A DNA stretch of 48,124 bases from Paenibacillus sp. DMB5. Its GTDB lineage: Bacteria; Bacillota; Bacilli; Paenibacillales; Paenibacillaceae. Shown piece after piece: positions 25,724-33,834 of this stretch; position 1 is the stretch's first letter, and every line of letters starts with the position of its first letter. The notes under the pieces are model-generated. The model made no database searches, had not been told where the DNA came from, and saw only the letters and a program-made list of their open reading frames with translations. A program made the position numbers and the translations under genes. The stretch is from contig NZ_LRAC01000022.1 of NCBI RefSeq assembly GCF_001517085.1, forward strand, positions 1 through 48,124, given 5' to 3'.

Positions 25724-25843
25724 TCGGGCTGCCCGAGGATTAAGATACACCTAACCTATGTTATATAAAATAACACAATATCATTGTTTTCATGGAGTTA
25801 AACACAGTTTTCACCGTTAATTCTGATTTTAATGTTAATTTAG

Positions 25844-25873
25844 TTGACATTAACTTTGTCCTTCGTTTATTAT
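25844..25873 (+). promoter_or_regulatory. Sigma-A promoter upstream of the purine riboswitch
   Basis: Perfect TTGACA (25844-25849), 18-base spacer, TATTAT (25868-25873). The predicted start near 25880 falls inside the 5' arm of the following terminator hairpin. Confidence 0.6.
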
Positions 25874-25874
25874 G

Positions 25875-25909
25875 GGGTTATTCAAAAGCAATTGAATAAT
25901 CCTTTTTTT
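25875..25909 (+). terminator. Intrinsic terminator directly upstream of the riboswitch
   Basis: GGGTTATTCAA (25875-25885) pairs with TTGAATAATCC (25892-25902), then T7. It probably ends transcription from the acetyltransferase gene. Because it starts at the promoter's own start site, new transcripts would lack part of the 5' arm and escape it. Confidence 0.7.
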
Positions 25910-25992
25910 CGTATATCCTTAATAATTGGTTTAAGGGTCTCTACCGGGAACCGTAAATTTCTGGCTACGAAAATATGCTGCGGCATGTTTTT
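25907..25992 (+). promoter_or_regulatory. Purine riboswitch, guanine-type
   Basis: P1 is TTTCGTA (25907-25913) with TACGAAA (25966-25972). P2 is CCTTAA (25917-25922) with TTAAGG (25931-25936). J2/3 reads GTCTCTACC (25937-25945), then P3 with the invariant CCGTAAA loop. J3/1 reads GGCTACG, where the specificity base aligned with position 74 is C, the guanine-sensing form; adenine riboswitches have U. The base before it is G instead of the usual A. Downstream, GAAAATATGC (25969-25978) can pair with GCATGTTTTT (25982-25991) as the expression-platform hairpin and competes with P1's 3' strand. Confidence 0.88.
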
Positions 25993-26065
25993 GTGGCCTT
26001 TTTGTGTTATCTGGCTGTACAGACTGAATGAGCAATCTGTGAACTGAACGAGGGGGAAACGGGAC

Positions 26066-27403
26066 ATGGCCAACATACTGATCAAAAACGCGGAAATTAT
26101 TACAATGAACAAGCAGGAAGAAATCTTCCATGGGGATATCCGGATCAAAGACAATCTGATTACAGAAATCGGCAGCGGGCTTATGGCGCAGGGGGATGAG
26201 CGGGTTATTGATGCAACCAACCGCACGGTAATTCCCGGCTTTGTGCAGACACATATTCATCTCTGCCAGACGCTGTTCCGCGGCAAAGGCGATGACCTGG
26301 AGCTGATGGACTGGCTGCGCAAACGGATCTGGCCGCTGGAAGCCGCCCATGATGAGGAATCGCTGTATTATTCAGCTATGCTCGGGATCGGGGAGCTGAT
26401 CTCCAGCGGTACGACGACGATTGTCGATATGGAGACGGTCAACCATACGGATTACGCATTCCAGGCGATTGCCAAAAGCGGCATCCGTGCCCTCTCCGGC
26501 AAAGTGATGATGGATCAGAAGGGCGGAGACGTTCCGGCAGCACTGCAGGAGGAGACGGCGGCTTCGCTGCAGGAAAGTGTGGATCTGCTGGAAAAATGGA
26601 ACGGCTACGGCAACGGGCGGATCCAGTACGCTTTTTCACCGAGATTCGTGATCTCCTGTACAGAGCCGCTGCTTAAGGAAGTCCGTGACCTGTCGGCCCG
26701 CTATAATGTGAAGGTGCACACCCATGCCTCCGAAAATCAGGGGGAAATCGAAATCGTCCAGGCGATGACCGGCATGCGCAATGTCGTGTACCTCGATCAC
26801 CTGGGGCTGGCGAACGAACGCCTGATTCTGGCCCACTGCGTCTGGCTGGATGCCGAGGAGAAACGGATTCTTCGCGAACGCGGGGTGCATGTCAGCCACT
26901 GTCCGGGCTCCAACCTGAAGCTGGCTTCAGGTATTGCCGATACGCCGGGGATGCTGCACGATCACATCCACCTCAGTCTGGGTGCCGACGGCGCGCCATG
27001 CAACAACAACCTCGACATGTTCAACGAAATGCGGCTGGCCGCAGTCATCCAGAAGCCCCACCACGGCCCGACCACGATGGACGCACGCAGCGTCTTCCGC
27101 ATGGCCACCATCGGCGGCGCCAAGGCAGTCGGCATGGAAGACCAGATCGGCAGCATCGAGGTAGGCAAAAAAGCCGACCTGGCGATCCTCAACCTCTACA
27201 ACTTCCACACCTTCCCATCCTATGACGTCGATCCGATCTCCCGGATTGTCTACTCCGCCACCCGCGCCGATGTCGAGACGACCATTGTCGACGGTGAGAT
27301 CCTGATGGATAAAGGGCTGCTGAAGACGGTGGATAAGGACATTGTGCTGCAGGAAGCGAACCGGTCGATTAAAAGGTTGCTGGTGCATACGCAGGTTAGC
27401 TGA
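26066..27403 (+). CDS. Amidohydrolase-family purine/aminohydrolase deaminase under riboswitch control
   Basis: 445-aa metal-dependent TIM-barrel hydrolase of the ATZ/TRZ and SAH/MTA deaminase group. Metal ligands are visible: HIH in VQTHIHLCQTLFRGK (near residue 65), HTHASENQGE (near 215), HCPGSNLKL with its preceding His, and the Asp in LGADGAPCNNNLDMFNEM. C-terminal AVGMEDQIGSIEVGKKADLAIL is the usual beta-sandwich closure. The CNNNLDMF motif points to adenosine-derivative or triazine-type deaminases. The guanine-type riboswitch argues for guanine or a related purine as substrate or product. ATG 26066 follows GAGGGGG. Guanine deaminase activity is a good hypothesis, not established. Confidence 0.82.
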   Translation: MANILIKNAEIITMNKQEEIFHGDIRIKDNLITEIGSGLMAQGDERVIDATNRTVIPGFVQTHIHLCQTLFRGKGDDLELMDWLRKRIWPLEAAHDEESLYYSAMLGIGELISSGTTTIVDMETVNHTDYAFQAIAKSGIRALSGKVMMDQKGGDVPAALQEETAASLQESVDLLEKWNGYGNGRIQYAFSPRFVISCTEPLLKEVRDLSARYNVKVHTHASENQGEIEIVQAMTGMRNVVYLDHLGLANERLILAHCVWLDAEEKRILRERGVHVSHCPGSNLKLASGIADTPGMLHDHIHLSLGADGAPCNNNLDMFNEMRLAAVIQKPHHGPTTMDARSVFRMATIGGAKAVGMEDQIGSIEVGKKADLAILNLYNFHTFPSYDVDPISRIVYSATRADVETTIVDGEILMDKGLLKTVDKDIVLQEANRSIKRLLVHTQVS

Positions 27404-27486
27404 CCGGCATATGATCGTCACATTCGACAAAATACCACCGTTTCGCAAGTTGGATTTTTGACATATGATTGATTTGTGTGAAGGCT

Positions 27487-27511
27487 GCCCACGGTTGTGG
27501 GCTGTTTTTTT
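27487..27511 (+). terminator. Intrinsic terminator after the amidohydrolase gene
   Basis: GCCCAC (27487-27492) and GTGGGC (27497-27502) with a GGTT loop, then T7 (27505-27511). It marks the left edge of the AT-rich island. Confidence 0.88.
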
Positions 27512-27556
27512 GTCCGGATATTGTAGGGTGTATTTTTGCTGAAAGGAATGGATAGC

Positions 27557-27946
27557 ATGGACGGAAGCGAGAATTTGAATACATTTGGGGAACTGTTGAT
27601 AAAGCAGGTTAGAGATAGAACTATTGATCAATGGGAGAAGATATTAACCGGACAAATTAAAAGTAAACGTGCAGTAAGTGTGTATGAGGAAGCTCAAGTG
27701 AAATTAGACAGCTCGGCTTTGGAAATGGTTACTGGTCTGGTTAGTCAAATCGTTGATTCTACATTACATAATTTTCTAAGCTTATGTGAGCAGGAAGAGA
27801 AGATTAAGATCCTGTTTAAGACCAATTACATTGAAGAGGCGGAAGCAACGGATATTGTAGGAAATAGCGAGGGATTGGCTGGTGAGCTTTACACAGAAGA
27901 TGGTTGGATATTGAAATACTCCCAAAAACCATATATTGAGCCTTGA
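27557..27946 (+). CDS. Hypothetical protein at the left edge of the immunity island
   Basis: 129 aa from ATG 27557, nine bases after AAAGGA. Acidic and largely helical (SALEMVTGLVSQIVDSTLHNFLSLCEQEEKIKILF) with a C-terminal strand-rich end (GELYTEDGWILKYSQ). No membrane segment or signal peptide. I do not recognise the family. Size, charge, AT-rich composition and location among toxin-immunity fragments make an orphan cytoplasmic immunity protein the most likely role, by context only. Confidence 0.55.
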   Translation: MDGSENLNTFGELLIKQVRDRTIDQWEKILTGQIKSKRAVSVYEEAQVKLDSSALEMVTGLVSQIVDSTLHNFLSLCEQEEKIKILFKTNYIEEAEATDIVGNSEGLAGELYTEDGWILKYSQKPYIEP

Positions 27947-28071
27947 CGGAAATAATATTACCAATATAAGGGCCGATTCAATATGTTAAAGGTCTTGCAC
28001 CAGCCGCACTGGCTGAGAGAGTTATTAACGGAAATGACTTAGGGGAAAGAAATAGCCCGGGAGGAAGTTTA

Positions 28072-28698
28072 TTGTCTACATTAATCATAGTGTTGTTTTC
28101 TTTCATGATACTCTTGAACGCAGCAGTGCTATTTTGGTTTACATATAATGCTACTGCATACTTTCAACGTGGTATGGATATTATCGGAACCTCAATATTG
28201 GGGATGGCGGGAGTTCCGCTAATTCTAATTTCGATCCTGTTTATTATGTTCATTTTTAGAAGGCGAAAACGGAAAGGAAGAATTAAATACATAGAAGTAG
28301 TGGTGGTATTTCTTTCAATAATGTTTTCTGGCTGTCTGTTAATCATTACAAATGATAGCCAATGGGCTGAAACGAGAGTTACTAGCGATGCAGTAAGAAT
28401 CACTACAGATAATAGGTATGAGTACAGGCTGGATTTGGTGAATATGTTTCAGAGAAATGCTTATGCAAGATTATATTTAAAAAATACTGCGGATGAAGAA
28501 GAAATTTATATACCCGTTGATATTGAGCTTTCGGATATAGTTGTAATAAGTATGGGGGACGAAATCCAGTGGTCTGTTCTTGAATCGACCGGTAATCCGT
28601 CACAATATATTTTATCAACAACCGACGATTTTCTTGTCCCAGAAAAGAGGTTTGATATAAACGTGGAATCCAAAACCTCTATAGAAATTAATAATTAG
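28072..28698 (+). CDS. Three-segment membrane protein, possible immunity protein
   Basis: 208 aa from TTG 28072, with GGGAGGAAG upstream. Hydrophobic segments near residues 4-26, 42-62 and 73-92 are followed by a soluble C-terminal domain of about 110 residues rich in beta strands (YEYRLDLVNMF, YARLYLKNTADEEEIYIPVDIEL). A charged RRRKRKGR loop separates segments 2 and 3. In the frame just upstream, 27980-28071 codes GPIQYVKGLAPAALAERV and more after a stop, which looks like the remnant of a toxin linker. Family not recognised. Confidence 0.55.
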   Translation: MSTLIIVLFSFMILLNAAVLFWFTYNATAYFQRGMDIIGTSILGMAGVPLILISILFIMFIFRRRKRKGRIKYIEVVVVFLSIMFSGCLLIITNDSQWAETRVTSDAVRITTDNRYEYRLDLVNMFQRNAYARLYLKNTADEEEIYIPVDIELSDIVVISMGDEIQWSVLESTGNPSQYILSTTDDFLVPEKRFDINVESKTSIEINN

Positions 28699-28732
28699 TT
28701 TGCAGGAAATTAAGGGTAATCTATGTACTGGT

Positions 28733-28902
28733 AGACTCAAATTGTCAGGGAGACGGAGGCGCGGAAACTGAAATTTTCAAAAAGAAAAGCTTGGAGTTAC
28801 AGCGAGGAATTTAATTCTTTTATGATGGGTTCAAATTATGTTATTGGTGAAATATATCTTGTTCTAAATAGTAATACTCTTTATTTCGAAATAGAGCAAT
28901 AA
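28733..28902 (+). pseudogene. Short coding remnant
   Basis: An open stretch of about 55 codons (KLKFSKRKAWSYSEEF, then NYVIGEIYLVLNSNTLYFEI) ends at TAA 28900-28902 and is followed by a terminator. No start with a ribosome site. It has the look of the 3' end of an immunity gene whose 5' part was lost. Identity unknown. Confidence 0.3.
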
Positions 28903-28918
28903 GGTATAAGTAAAACAG

Positions 28919-28948
28919 CCGCATGTGATGAACTCCATGTGGTTTTTT
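28919..28948 (+). terminator. Intrinsic terminator inside the immunity island
   Basis: CCGCATG (28919-28925) pairs with CATGTGG (28936-28942) with one G-T pair, then T6. Confidence 0.7.
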
Positions 28949-28967
28949 GGATATCTGGGGGATGAAG

Positions 28968-30133
28968 ATGATAACTATATTTAGAATAATGAGAGTAATC
29001 ACTATAACTGCTATGCTATTATCCGGCTGCTCTAGTGTGGAGTCCAGTAGCACGAATGCTGCGGATCAAGTAACCTCCGAATTGCCAACTAACAACGATG
29101 AGTTAAATTGGAAATGGGTTGTGGAGCCGGGTATATATAAGGGATTTGTCTTTTGTCGATGAGGATTGGATTGCAGTTAAGGGCGGCAACGGGAAATATA
29201 AGGTGATAGACACAAATGGAGAAACGGTTTTACCGGATGAATACAATAGTATTGGCGGTTTTTATAACGGAGTTGCCGTTGCAAACATTGGCGGGAAGAT
29301 TTCACATATTGACAAAGAGGGAAGAAGGATCACGGAAGAAAGTTATCAGAATGCAGGCCGGTTAAGAGAATCCAGAGGTGCCGTTCAAAACAATGATAAG
29401 TGGGGGTACATCGATGGGTCAGGCGAGCTGATCATACAACCTCAATTTGAGGAGGCCAGATCCTTCACTGGAAACCGCGCAGCTGTAAAGCTGGCGGACA
29501 AATGGGGATTTATCGATGAGTCTGGCCGAATGGTCGTGCAACCTCAATATAATCAGGTGGAAGACTTTCACGAAGGATACGCGGCAGTCATGAAAAACAA
29601 TAAATGGGGATTCATCGATACCGATGGACAGGTGAGCGTTGAATTGAAGTATGATGGCGCCGGGAATTTTAGTGAAGGCAAGGCCGCTGTCAAAGTATCG
29701 GATTACTCAGAGGATGGAGATGCCTGGGCGTATATAGATTATGATGGAAACATAGCTATTGATTTTTATCCTTACAATGCTTCGGAAGGCCGGATGATTG
29801 AGGTTGGAGAGTTTAAGGATGGGCTCGCTTTTGTCTCAAAAGACTTATATTGTATTATCGACAGCGAAGGAAATAATGTTTTCTTGGGTGACTCTAAATT
29901 TTTCATTAGTGCTTTTTCTTATGATAAGGAGTTGAATGTGATTCCTGGCTATGCATTTACGGATGAAAGTATGAAGGTTCGCCAATATATGGGATTAATT
30001 GGGATTTACATGGAGAGCAACGGCTTTGCGCCCAAGCTTTGACTTTTTGGGAGAAATGAATGGTCCCTATGCTATGGTCATCAATGTAGAGAATGGTGTA
30101 GATAAAAAAGGGATTATAGAAATTTATGAATGA
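28968..30133 (+). pseudogene. WG-repeat lipoprotein, frameshifted near both ends
   Basis: ATG 28968 (GGGGG six bases upstream) opens a lipoprotein signal peptide ending in the lipobox LLSGC. After about 55 residues the frame is lost near 29135-29141, where one extra base switches IYKGF to the frame reading DLSFVDEDWIAVKG. From there WG-type repeats run on (KWGYIDGSGELIIQPQFEEA, KWGFIDESGRMVVQPQY, KWGFIDTDGQVSV). Near 29988-30050 several one-base insertions relative to the second copy at 31.9 kb end the frame early. The remaining tail GEMNGPYAMVINVENG is readable to TGA 30131-30133. WG-repeat proteins are common in toxin-immunity loci. Role inferred from context. Confidence 0.72.
29588..30133 (+). 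repeat. Segmental duplication, copy A
   Basis: About 545 bp, closely matching 31927-32468 from TCATGAAAAACAATAAATGG onward. Differences are scattered substitutions (N for D, T for A and so on), plus a cluster of small insertions near the 3' end that breaks this copy's frame. Confidence 0.85.
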
Positions 30134-30189
30134 ACAGAAGCGATATTCAGACAACTACCAAATAAAGGAAAAGGTTGTAGGAGGACGTT

Positions 30190-30702
30190 ATGAAGAAGTG
30201 GATGATATTAATGTCAGTTTTCGTAATTATATTAAGTGTAATACTAATAAAAAATAAAGAAGACACTTCTATTTATGAATCTGACTACTTTTCAAAGTTA
30301 GGTTTAAGTTACCACAAGCATGAATATCAATATAAGTACACTACTATGATCAAAGACTTTGGAGAACCGTTAAAAATCGAAGAGAAAGATGGAAAAACCT
30401 ATTGTTTTTATAAGGAATTTTTCTTTATGTATTATGAGAAGTTAAATAAAAATTCAATTAATTACAGTTCTGCGTTTAACGTTACAGTGACATCAGATAA
30501 ATATAAGTTCGGTAAAGATAAAATCGGAGTTGGTTCAGAGATAGAAGAGGTTGAGAAAGCTTACATAAAATCAATTGATAAAGAAGCTAAACATGATTAT
30601 ACAGGCTTCCGGGATGGGAGTTCATATGATGAGCAGTGGGTGGAATATTATTTTGATAAAAATGATAGAGTTCGAGCGATTACATTAGGTTTGTCGGTAT
30701 AA
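30190..30702 (+). CDS. Membrane-anchored hypothetical protein, possible immunity protein
   Basis: 170 aa. An N-terminal hydrophobic segment (WMILMSVFVIILSVILI) is followed by an extracytoplasmic domain rich in Lys and Tyr. That domain contains IKDFGEPLKIEEKDGKTYCFYKEF, a pattern reminiscent of outer-surface domains where DFGEP marks a BLIP/SmpA-like fold; this is a weak likeness. ATG 30190 has AGGAGG at good distance. Immunity proteins against cell-wall-active toxins are often tethered outside the membrane in this manner. Family not firmly recognised. Confidence 0.55.
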   Translation: MKKWMILMSVFVIILSVILIKNKEDTSIYESDYFSKLGLSYHKHEYQYKYTTMIKDFGEPLKIEEKDGKTYCFYKEFFFMYYEKLNKNSINYSSAFNVTVTSDKYKFGKDKIGVGSEIEEVEKAYIKSIDKEAKHDYTGFRDGSSYDEQWVEYYFDKNDRVRAITLGLSV

Positions 30703-30819
30703 TTAGACGAATTGCGTTAAATCTATAGCAACCCCGAACTAACTATGATTTCATCTAGAATTTAAAGTGAAATGGACGTATACACCGCTTAAGATATTTG
30801 ATTGAGTGAGGTATTAAAA

Positions 30820-31263
30820 ATGGAATATAAACGAGTAGTTATTTATGTGGATAAGAAGAATAACTTGATTGTTATTGCAAATGGTTTAATAAAAAAATGG
30901 GGAGGAATTATAAAAGAAATTGATAGGGTAGAACAATTGAATTTTCCTTATGAAGAAAAGGGGATTGAAGAAGTATTGCTTCAAATGATGAGTAAATGGA
31001 ATACACTAGCTCCAGAGGAAGTAGGGCTAACGCCCCTTGAAAAATTTCTAGGTGTTAAGGGTTATGCAAAAGCAGTAAAAGGAAGAAAATGCATAGACTT
31101 CAATTGGAGAATTAACGAGGGTTATTCTATAACACCAACTAAGAGAGAGAAGACAGGTTTTGTTTCAATTAAGGACAAGCGAATAGATCTGGGAGTAAAA
31201 ATAATGCCAGGTAAGCTATACAGTGCACTTATAGAAGCAATCGAGCAATCCACATTCTTGTAA
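30820..31263 (+). CDS. CdiI-like contact-dependent inhibition immunity protein (DUF1436-type)
   Basis: 147 aa from ATG 30820, eight bases after GAGG; the TTG-started longer frame at 30802 is less likely. The central TPLEKFLGVKGYAKAVKGRKC followed by IDFNWRINEGYSITPTKREKTGF fits the DUF1436/CdiI pattern I recall. Cytoplasmic: no signal or membrane segment. Such proteins bind and block the C-terminal toxin of CDI or Rhs proteins. No cognate toxin is adjacent, so it would be an orphan. Confidence 0.55.
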   Translation: MEYKRVVIYVDKKNNLIVIANGLIKKWGGIIKEIDRVEQLNFPYEEKGIEEVLLQMMSKWNTLAPEEVGLTPLEKFLGVKGYAKAVKGRKCIDFNWRINEGYSITPTKREKTGFVSIKDKRIDLGVKIMPGKLYSALIEAIEQSTFL

Positions 31264-31286
31264 TTGAAAAAAGGGATGGAAAATAG

Positions 31287-31771
31287 ATGGATGAATTTAC
31301 TGAATTACTGCATATCAAAAAGACCAGAAAAAAACCAAAGGTAGGAGATATTTTTATTTTGCAGCCAAAAGAAGGTCTATACTATAGTGGCAAAGTTATT
31401 AAGACGGGAATTGAGAGTATCAATCCTTTTTTGAATGGGTGGAACTTGATTTATATATCTGGAAGACCTGCAACAGATAAGAAAGAAGCGAAGTTTGATT
31501 TCAGTCAAGGACTGCTAATTCCTCCTGTTGTAACTAATAATAAAGGTTGGTACGATGGTTTTTTCGAAACAATCCAATCAGAAGAGATAAGTGATCAAGA
31601 AATGAATTTGAGTTATGGATTTTGGGATGAAATAAAAAAAAATACAAAGATGAACATGGTCAAATTTTAATGAGTGAGCCTGTATTTGTTTCTGGATATG
31701 GACTTGTGAGCTATGGCGGAATTGGTAGAGCAATTCATAGGGTGTTGAGTAATAAGCCTCATTTAATGTAG
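31287..31771 (+). pseudogene. Imm26-like immunity protein, frameshifted in a poly-A run
   Basis: ATG 31287 follows AAAAGGGATGG. The N-terminal PKVGDIFILQPKEGLYYSGKVIK is the strand-rich start seen in immunity protein 26. VVTNNKGWYDGFFETI follows. The frame reads into a stop at 31670 just after a run of nine A near 31630. With ten A it would continue KKYKDEHGQIL and VFVSGYGLVSYGGIGRAI to TAG 31769-31771, giving about 160 aa. So one A is missing, either really or as a read error. Transcript slippage on the A-run could still yield some full-length protein. Confidence 0.6.
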
Positions 31772-31840
31772 AAAGATACGTACTAGGCACTCATTAGTTG
31801 CGATTAAATCTTCTCCAAGAGAAACCCACATGTGAGTTAA

Positions 31841-31925
31841 GGGACTGACCCCATAAAGTGAGATAAATCAAAACACCTTCAAGAGAATGGAACCCGTCGT
31901 AAGATAGGGTACAACAAAACCTCGG
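31841..31925. mobile_element. Insertion-sequence end-like remnant
   Basis: GGGACTGACCCCATAAAGTG (31841-31860) resembles terminal repeats of IS3-group elements (GACTGACCCC-A-AAGT-type, as I recall). About 65 bases of sequence with no gene follow. It abuts exactly the left breakpoint of duplication copy B. No partner end or transposase of the same element is visible. Confidence 0.4.
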
Positions 31926-31926
31926 A

Positions 31927-32468
31927 TCATGAAAAACAATAAATGGGGTTTTATCAATACCGATGGGCAGGTAAGTATTGATTTAAAGTATGATGAAGCC
32001 GGGAATTTTAGTGAAGGCAAGACCGCTGTCAAAGTGTCGGATTACACGGAGGATGGGGATGCCTGGGCGTACATAGATAATGATGGGAATATAGCTATTG
32101 ATTTCTATCCTTACAATGCTTCGGAAGGCCGGATGATTGGGGTTGGAGAGTTTAAGGATGGGCTCGCTTTTGTCTTAAAAGACTTATACTGCATTATCGA
32201 TAGCGAAGGAAATAATGTTTTCTTGGGTGACTCTAAATTTTTCATTAGTGCTTTTTCTTATGATAAGGAGTTGAATGTGATTCCTGGCTATGCATTTACG
32301 GATGAAAGTATGAAGGTTCGCCAATATGGCTTAATGGGATTACATGGAGAGCAACGGCTTGCGCCAAGCTTTGACTTATTGGGAGAGATGAACGGTCCCT
32401 ATGCTATGGTCATTAATGTAGAGAATGGTGTAGAAAGGAAAGGGATTATTGAAATTTATCGGAGATGA
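31927..32468 (+). repeat. Segmental duplication, copy B
   Basis: Matches copy A (29588-30133) throughout. Its left boundary coincides with the IS-end-like sequence ending near 31925. Confidence 0.85.
31929..32468 (+). pseudogene. 5'-truncated second copy of the WG-repeat lipoprotein
   Basis: Open frame of 179 aa starting inside a WG repeat (MKNNKWGFINTDGQVSI) and ending LAPSFDLLGEMNGPYAMVINVENGVERKG. It lacks the signal peptide, lipobox and first repeats of the copy at 28968. The first codon is an internal Met with no ribosome site, so expression is doubtful. Its 3' half is the undamaged version and shows how copy A should read. Followed after six bases by a lipoprotein gene, a spacing that suggests the intact ancestor formed an operon with it. 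Confidence 0.7.
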
Positions 32469-32474
32469 GAAAAT

Positions 32475-33230
32475 GTGAAGCCACGGTTAATCGTTTTTAT
32501 ACCAATTCTATTAATATTAATTTCTTGCAGTACAAAAGCTGAGCTGAATGCTGATAAAACAAAAAATAGAAGTGAATTAAGTAGAGGAGCAAGTTACGAA
32601 GTTGAAAGCAGAAACTACTCTAAAGATGAGATCAATATAACGTATCCAAAATTAGTTCATCTGGCTAATGATACAAAAGAAGATGAAATAAATGAACTGA
32701 TTCAGGAAGAAGCGGTAAAAATAATCGAATTCTATTCCCTAGAGGAAGGTAATCTGGATGTAGATTATCGAGTTACGTTCAAAAGTAATGATTTTCTTAG
32801 TATTCAATATTTGGGTTCGTTTTTTTCAAAAGGAGCAGCTCACCCGTTAAATATATTTTATACCTCAAATATTGATTTAAAAAAAGCAGTGAAAGTTAAG
32901 TTAAGTGATTTGCTGGAGATTAATGAAGCTTTTGTTGAAAAATTTAAAAGAGGTAACTATAAAAGCTATGATGACAATTTAGATTTGCAAGAGGAAGGAG
33001 TTATGGATGAGCTCTGGAGTGTGTATAGTGATGAGGATTTGCTTAATTATTTTCAACAAGCAGATGAGACAGGGCGGATCAATGAATCAGGCACATTTAG
33101 CTATCTCACCCAAGATTCAATCGGAGTAAGTATTTCCATTCCACACGCGCTGGGTGATCATTTAGAGATGGAAATAAGTTTTGCGGATTTAGGAGGGAAT
33201 ATAAAGAAAGATAGTTTTTTGTACTTTTAG
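32475..33230 (+). CDS. Lipoprotein with RsiV/PdaC-like (DUF3298/DUF4163-type) domain
   Basis: 251 aa from GTG 32475 with GGAGATGAG upstream. Signal peptide IVFIPILLILISC ends at a lipobox Cys, so it is lipid-anchored outside the membrane. The mature part has INITYPKLVHLANDTKEDEINELIQEEA, then LSIQYLGSFFSKGAAHPLNIFYTSNIDL and VKVKLSDLLEINEAF. The GAAHP...DL...LSDL pattern is that of DUF3298 domains, found in RsiV (lysozyme-sensing anti-sigma) and PdaC. RsiV binds lysozyme. A lysozyme-like toxin tip lies 0.6 kb downstream, so this lipoprotein could neutralise that class of toxin; this is an inference. Confidence 0.68.
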   Translation: MKPRLIVFIPILLILISCSTKAELNADKTKNRSELSRGASYEVESRNYSKDEINITYPKLVHLANDTKEDEINELIQEEAVKIIEFYSLEEGNLDVDYRVTFKSNDFLSIQYLGSFFSKGAAHPLNIFYTSNIDLKKAVKVKLSDLLEINEAFVEKFKRGNYKSYDDNLDLQEEGVMDELWSVYSDEDLLNYFQQADETGRINESGTFSYLTQDSIGVSISIPHALGDHLEMEISFADLGGNIKKDSFLYF

Positions 33231-33304
33231 CGGATTAATAAAGGCGGTGAAAGGATCTAAGCAAGCTTGCTGACCTGAAAATAAATGTTTGCCGAGAGAC
33301 GAAT

Positions 33305-33763
33305 TTGATAGATATATCAAGTAAAGGAGGAGAACATAGCCGAGGTTTCCAACTGGAAAGCATGACAGGCATTGACCTCGTCACGGCAGCGCAGCTGGTA
33401 GCAGAGATTGGTGATATCTATCTCTTTGCTACGCCCGATAAGCTGGCCCGATTTGCCGGAATCGCCCCGGTAATCGTTGGCTCAGGAAACAAGGTTAGAA
33501 ACTACAAGAGTAAGCAGGGGAATAGAGTATTGCACGACATCATTAAATCGCTTGCGATCCGTCAGCTTCTGGTTACACGTTCTACAAAAGTACCCCGGAA
33601 CCCCTACTTTCACTGGTACTATGAGCAAAAGTTAGCCGCAGGAAAGACCAAGCAGCAAGCCATTGTGTGCATTATGCGGAAGCTAGTGAACGTAATCTTC
33701 TACTTGATGAAAACCAAGAAGGCATACGTAATTCCAGAAGTATCCATATCAGAAGCTGGTTGA
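33305..33763 (+). pseudogene. IS110-family transposase, C-terminal fragment
   Basis: About 140 recognisable residues from RGFQLESMTGIDLVTAAQLVAEIGD on. It has the IS116/IS110/IS902 C-terminal domain: LARFAGIAPVIVGSGNKVRNYKS, the RVLHDIIKSLAIRQLL helix, then PYFHWYYEQKLAAGKTKQQAI. Intact enzymes are about 400 aa with an N-terminal DEDD catalytic domain, which is missing here, so this is dead. The fragment sits between the DUF3298-like lipoprotein and the truncated Rhs tip. That fits its insertion or deletion having removed the bulk of the Rhs gene. Confidence 0.85.
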
Positions 33764-33775
33764 TATAATCTGGAT

Positions 33776-33812
33776 GGCGGCGATTGGAAACAGTCGCCGT
33801 CCTCTATTTTTA
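33776..33812 (+). terminator. Hairpin after the IS110 fragment
   Basis: GGCGGCGA (33776-33783) pairs with TCGCCGTC (33794-33801), one G-T pair, followed by CTCTATTTTT. Possibly part of the structured end of the IS element. Confidence 0.45.
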
Positions 33813-33834
33813 GAATAGTCGCTTTATAAACTAG

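Larger units (their letters stand above)
25724..26065. other. Leader region of the amidohydrolase gene
   Basis: About 340 AT-rich bases. It contains a sigma-A promoter (25844-25873), a terminator hairpin that overlaps the start site (25875-25909), a purine riboswitch aptamer (25907-25972) and a downstream hairpin with T5 (around 25972-25992). The ribosome binding site GAGGGGG is at 26050-26056. Confidence 0.7.

Noticed and set aside
25903..25992. T-box or SAM-type leader instead of a purine riboswitch
   Set aside because: No T-box sequence or S-box core is present; the GTCTCTACC...CCGTAAA...CTACG order is specific to purine aptamers.
28968..30042. Treating the 71-aa lipoprotein start and the 307-aa WG protein as two separate genes
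   Set aside because: The second frame continues the sense of the first after a one-base change, has no RBS of its own, and the lipobox-to-WG layout is that of one lipoprotein.
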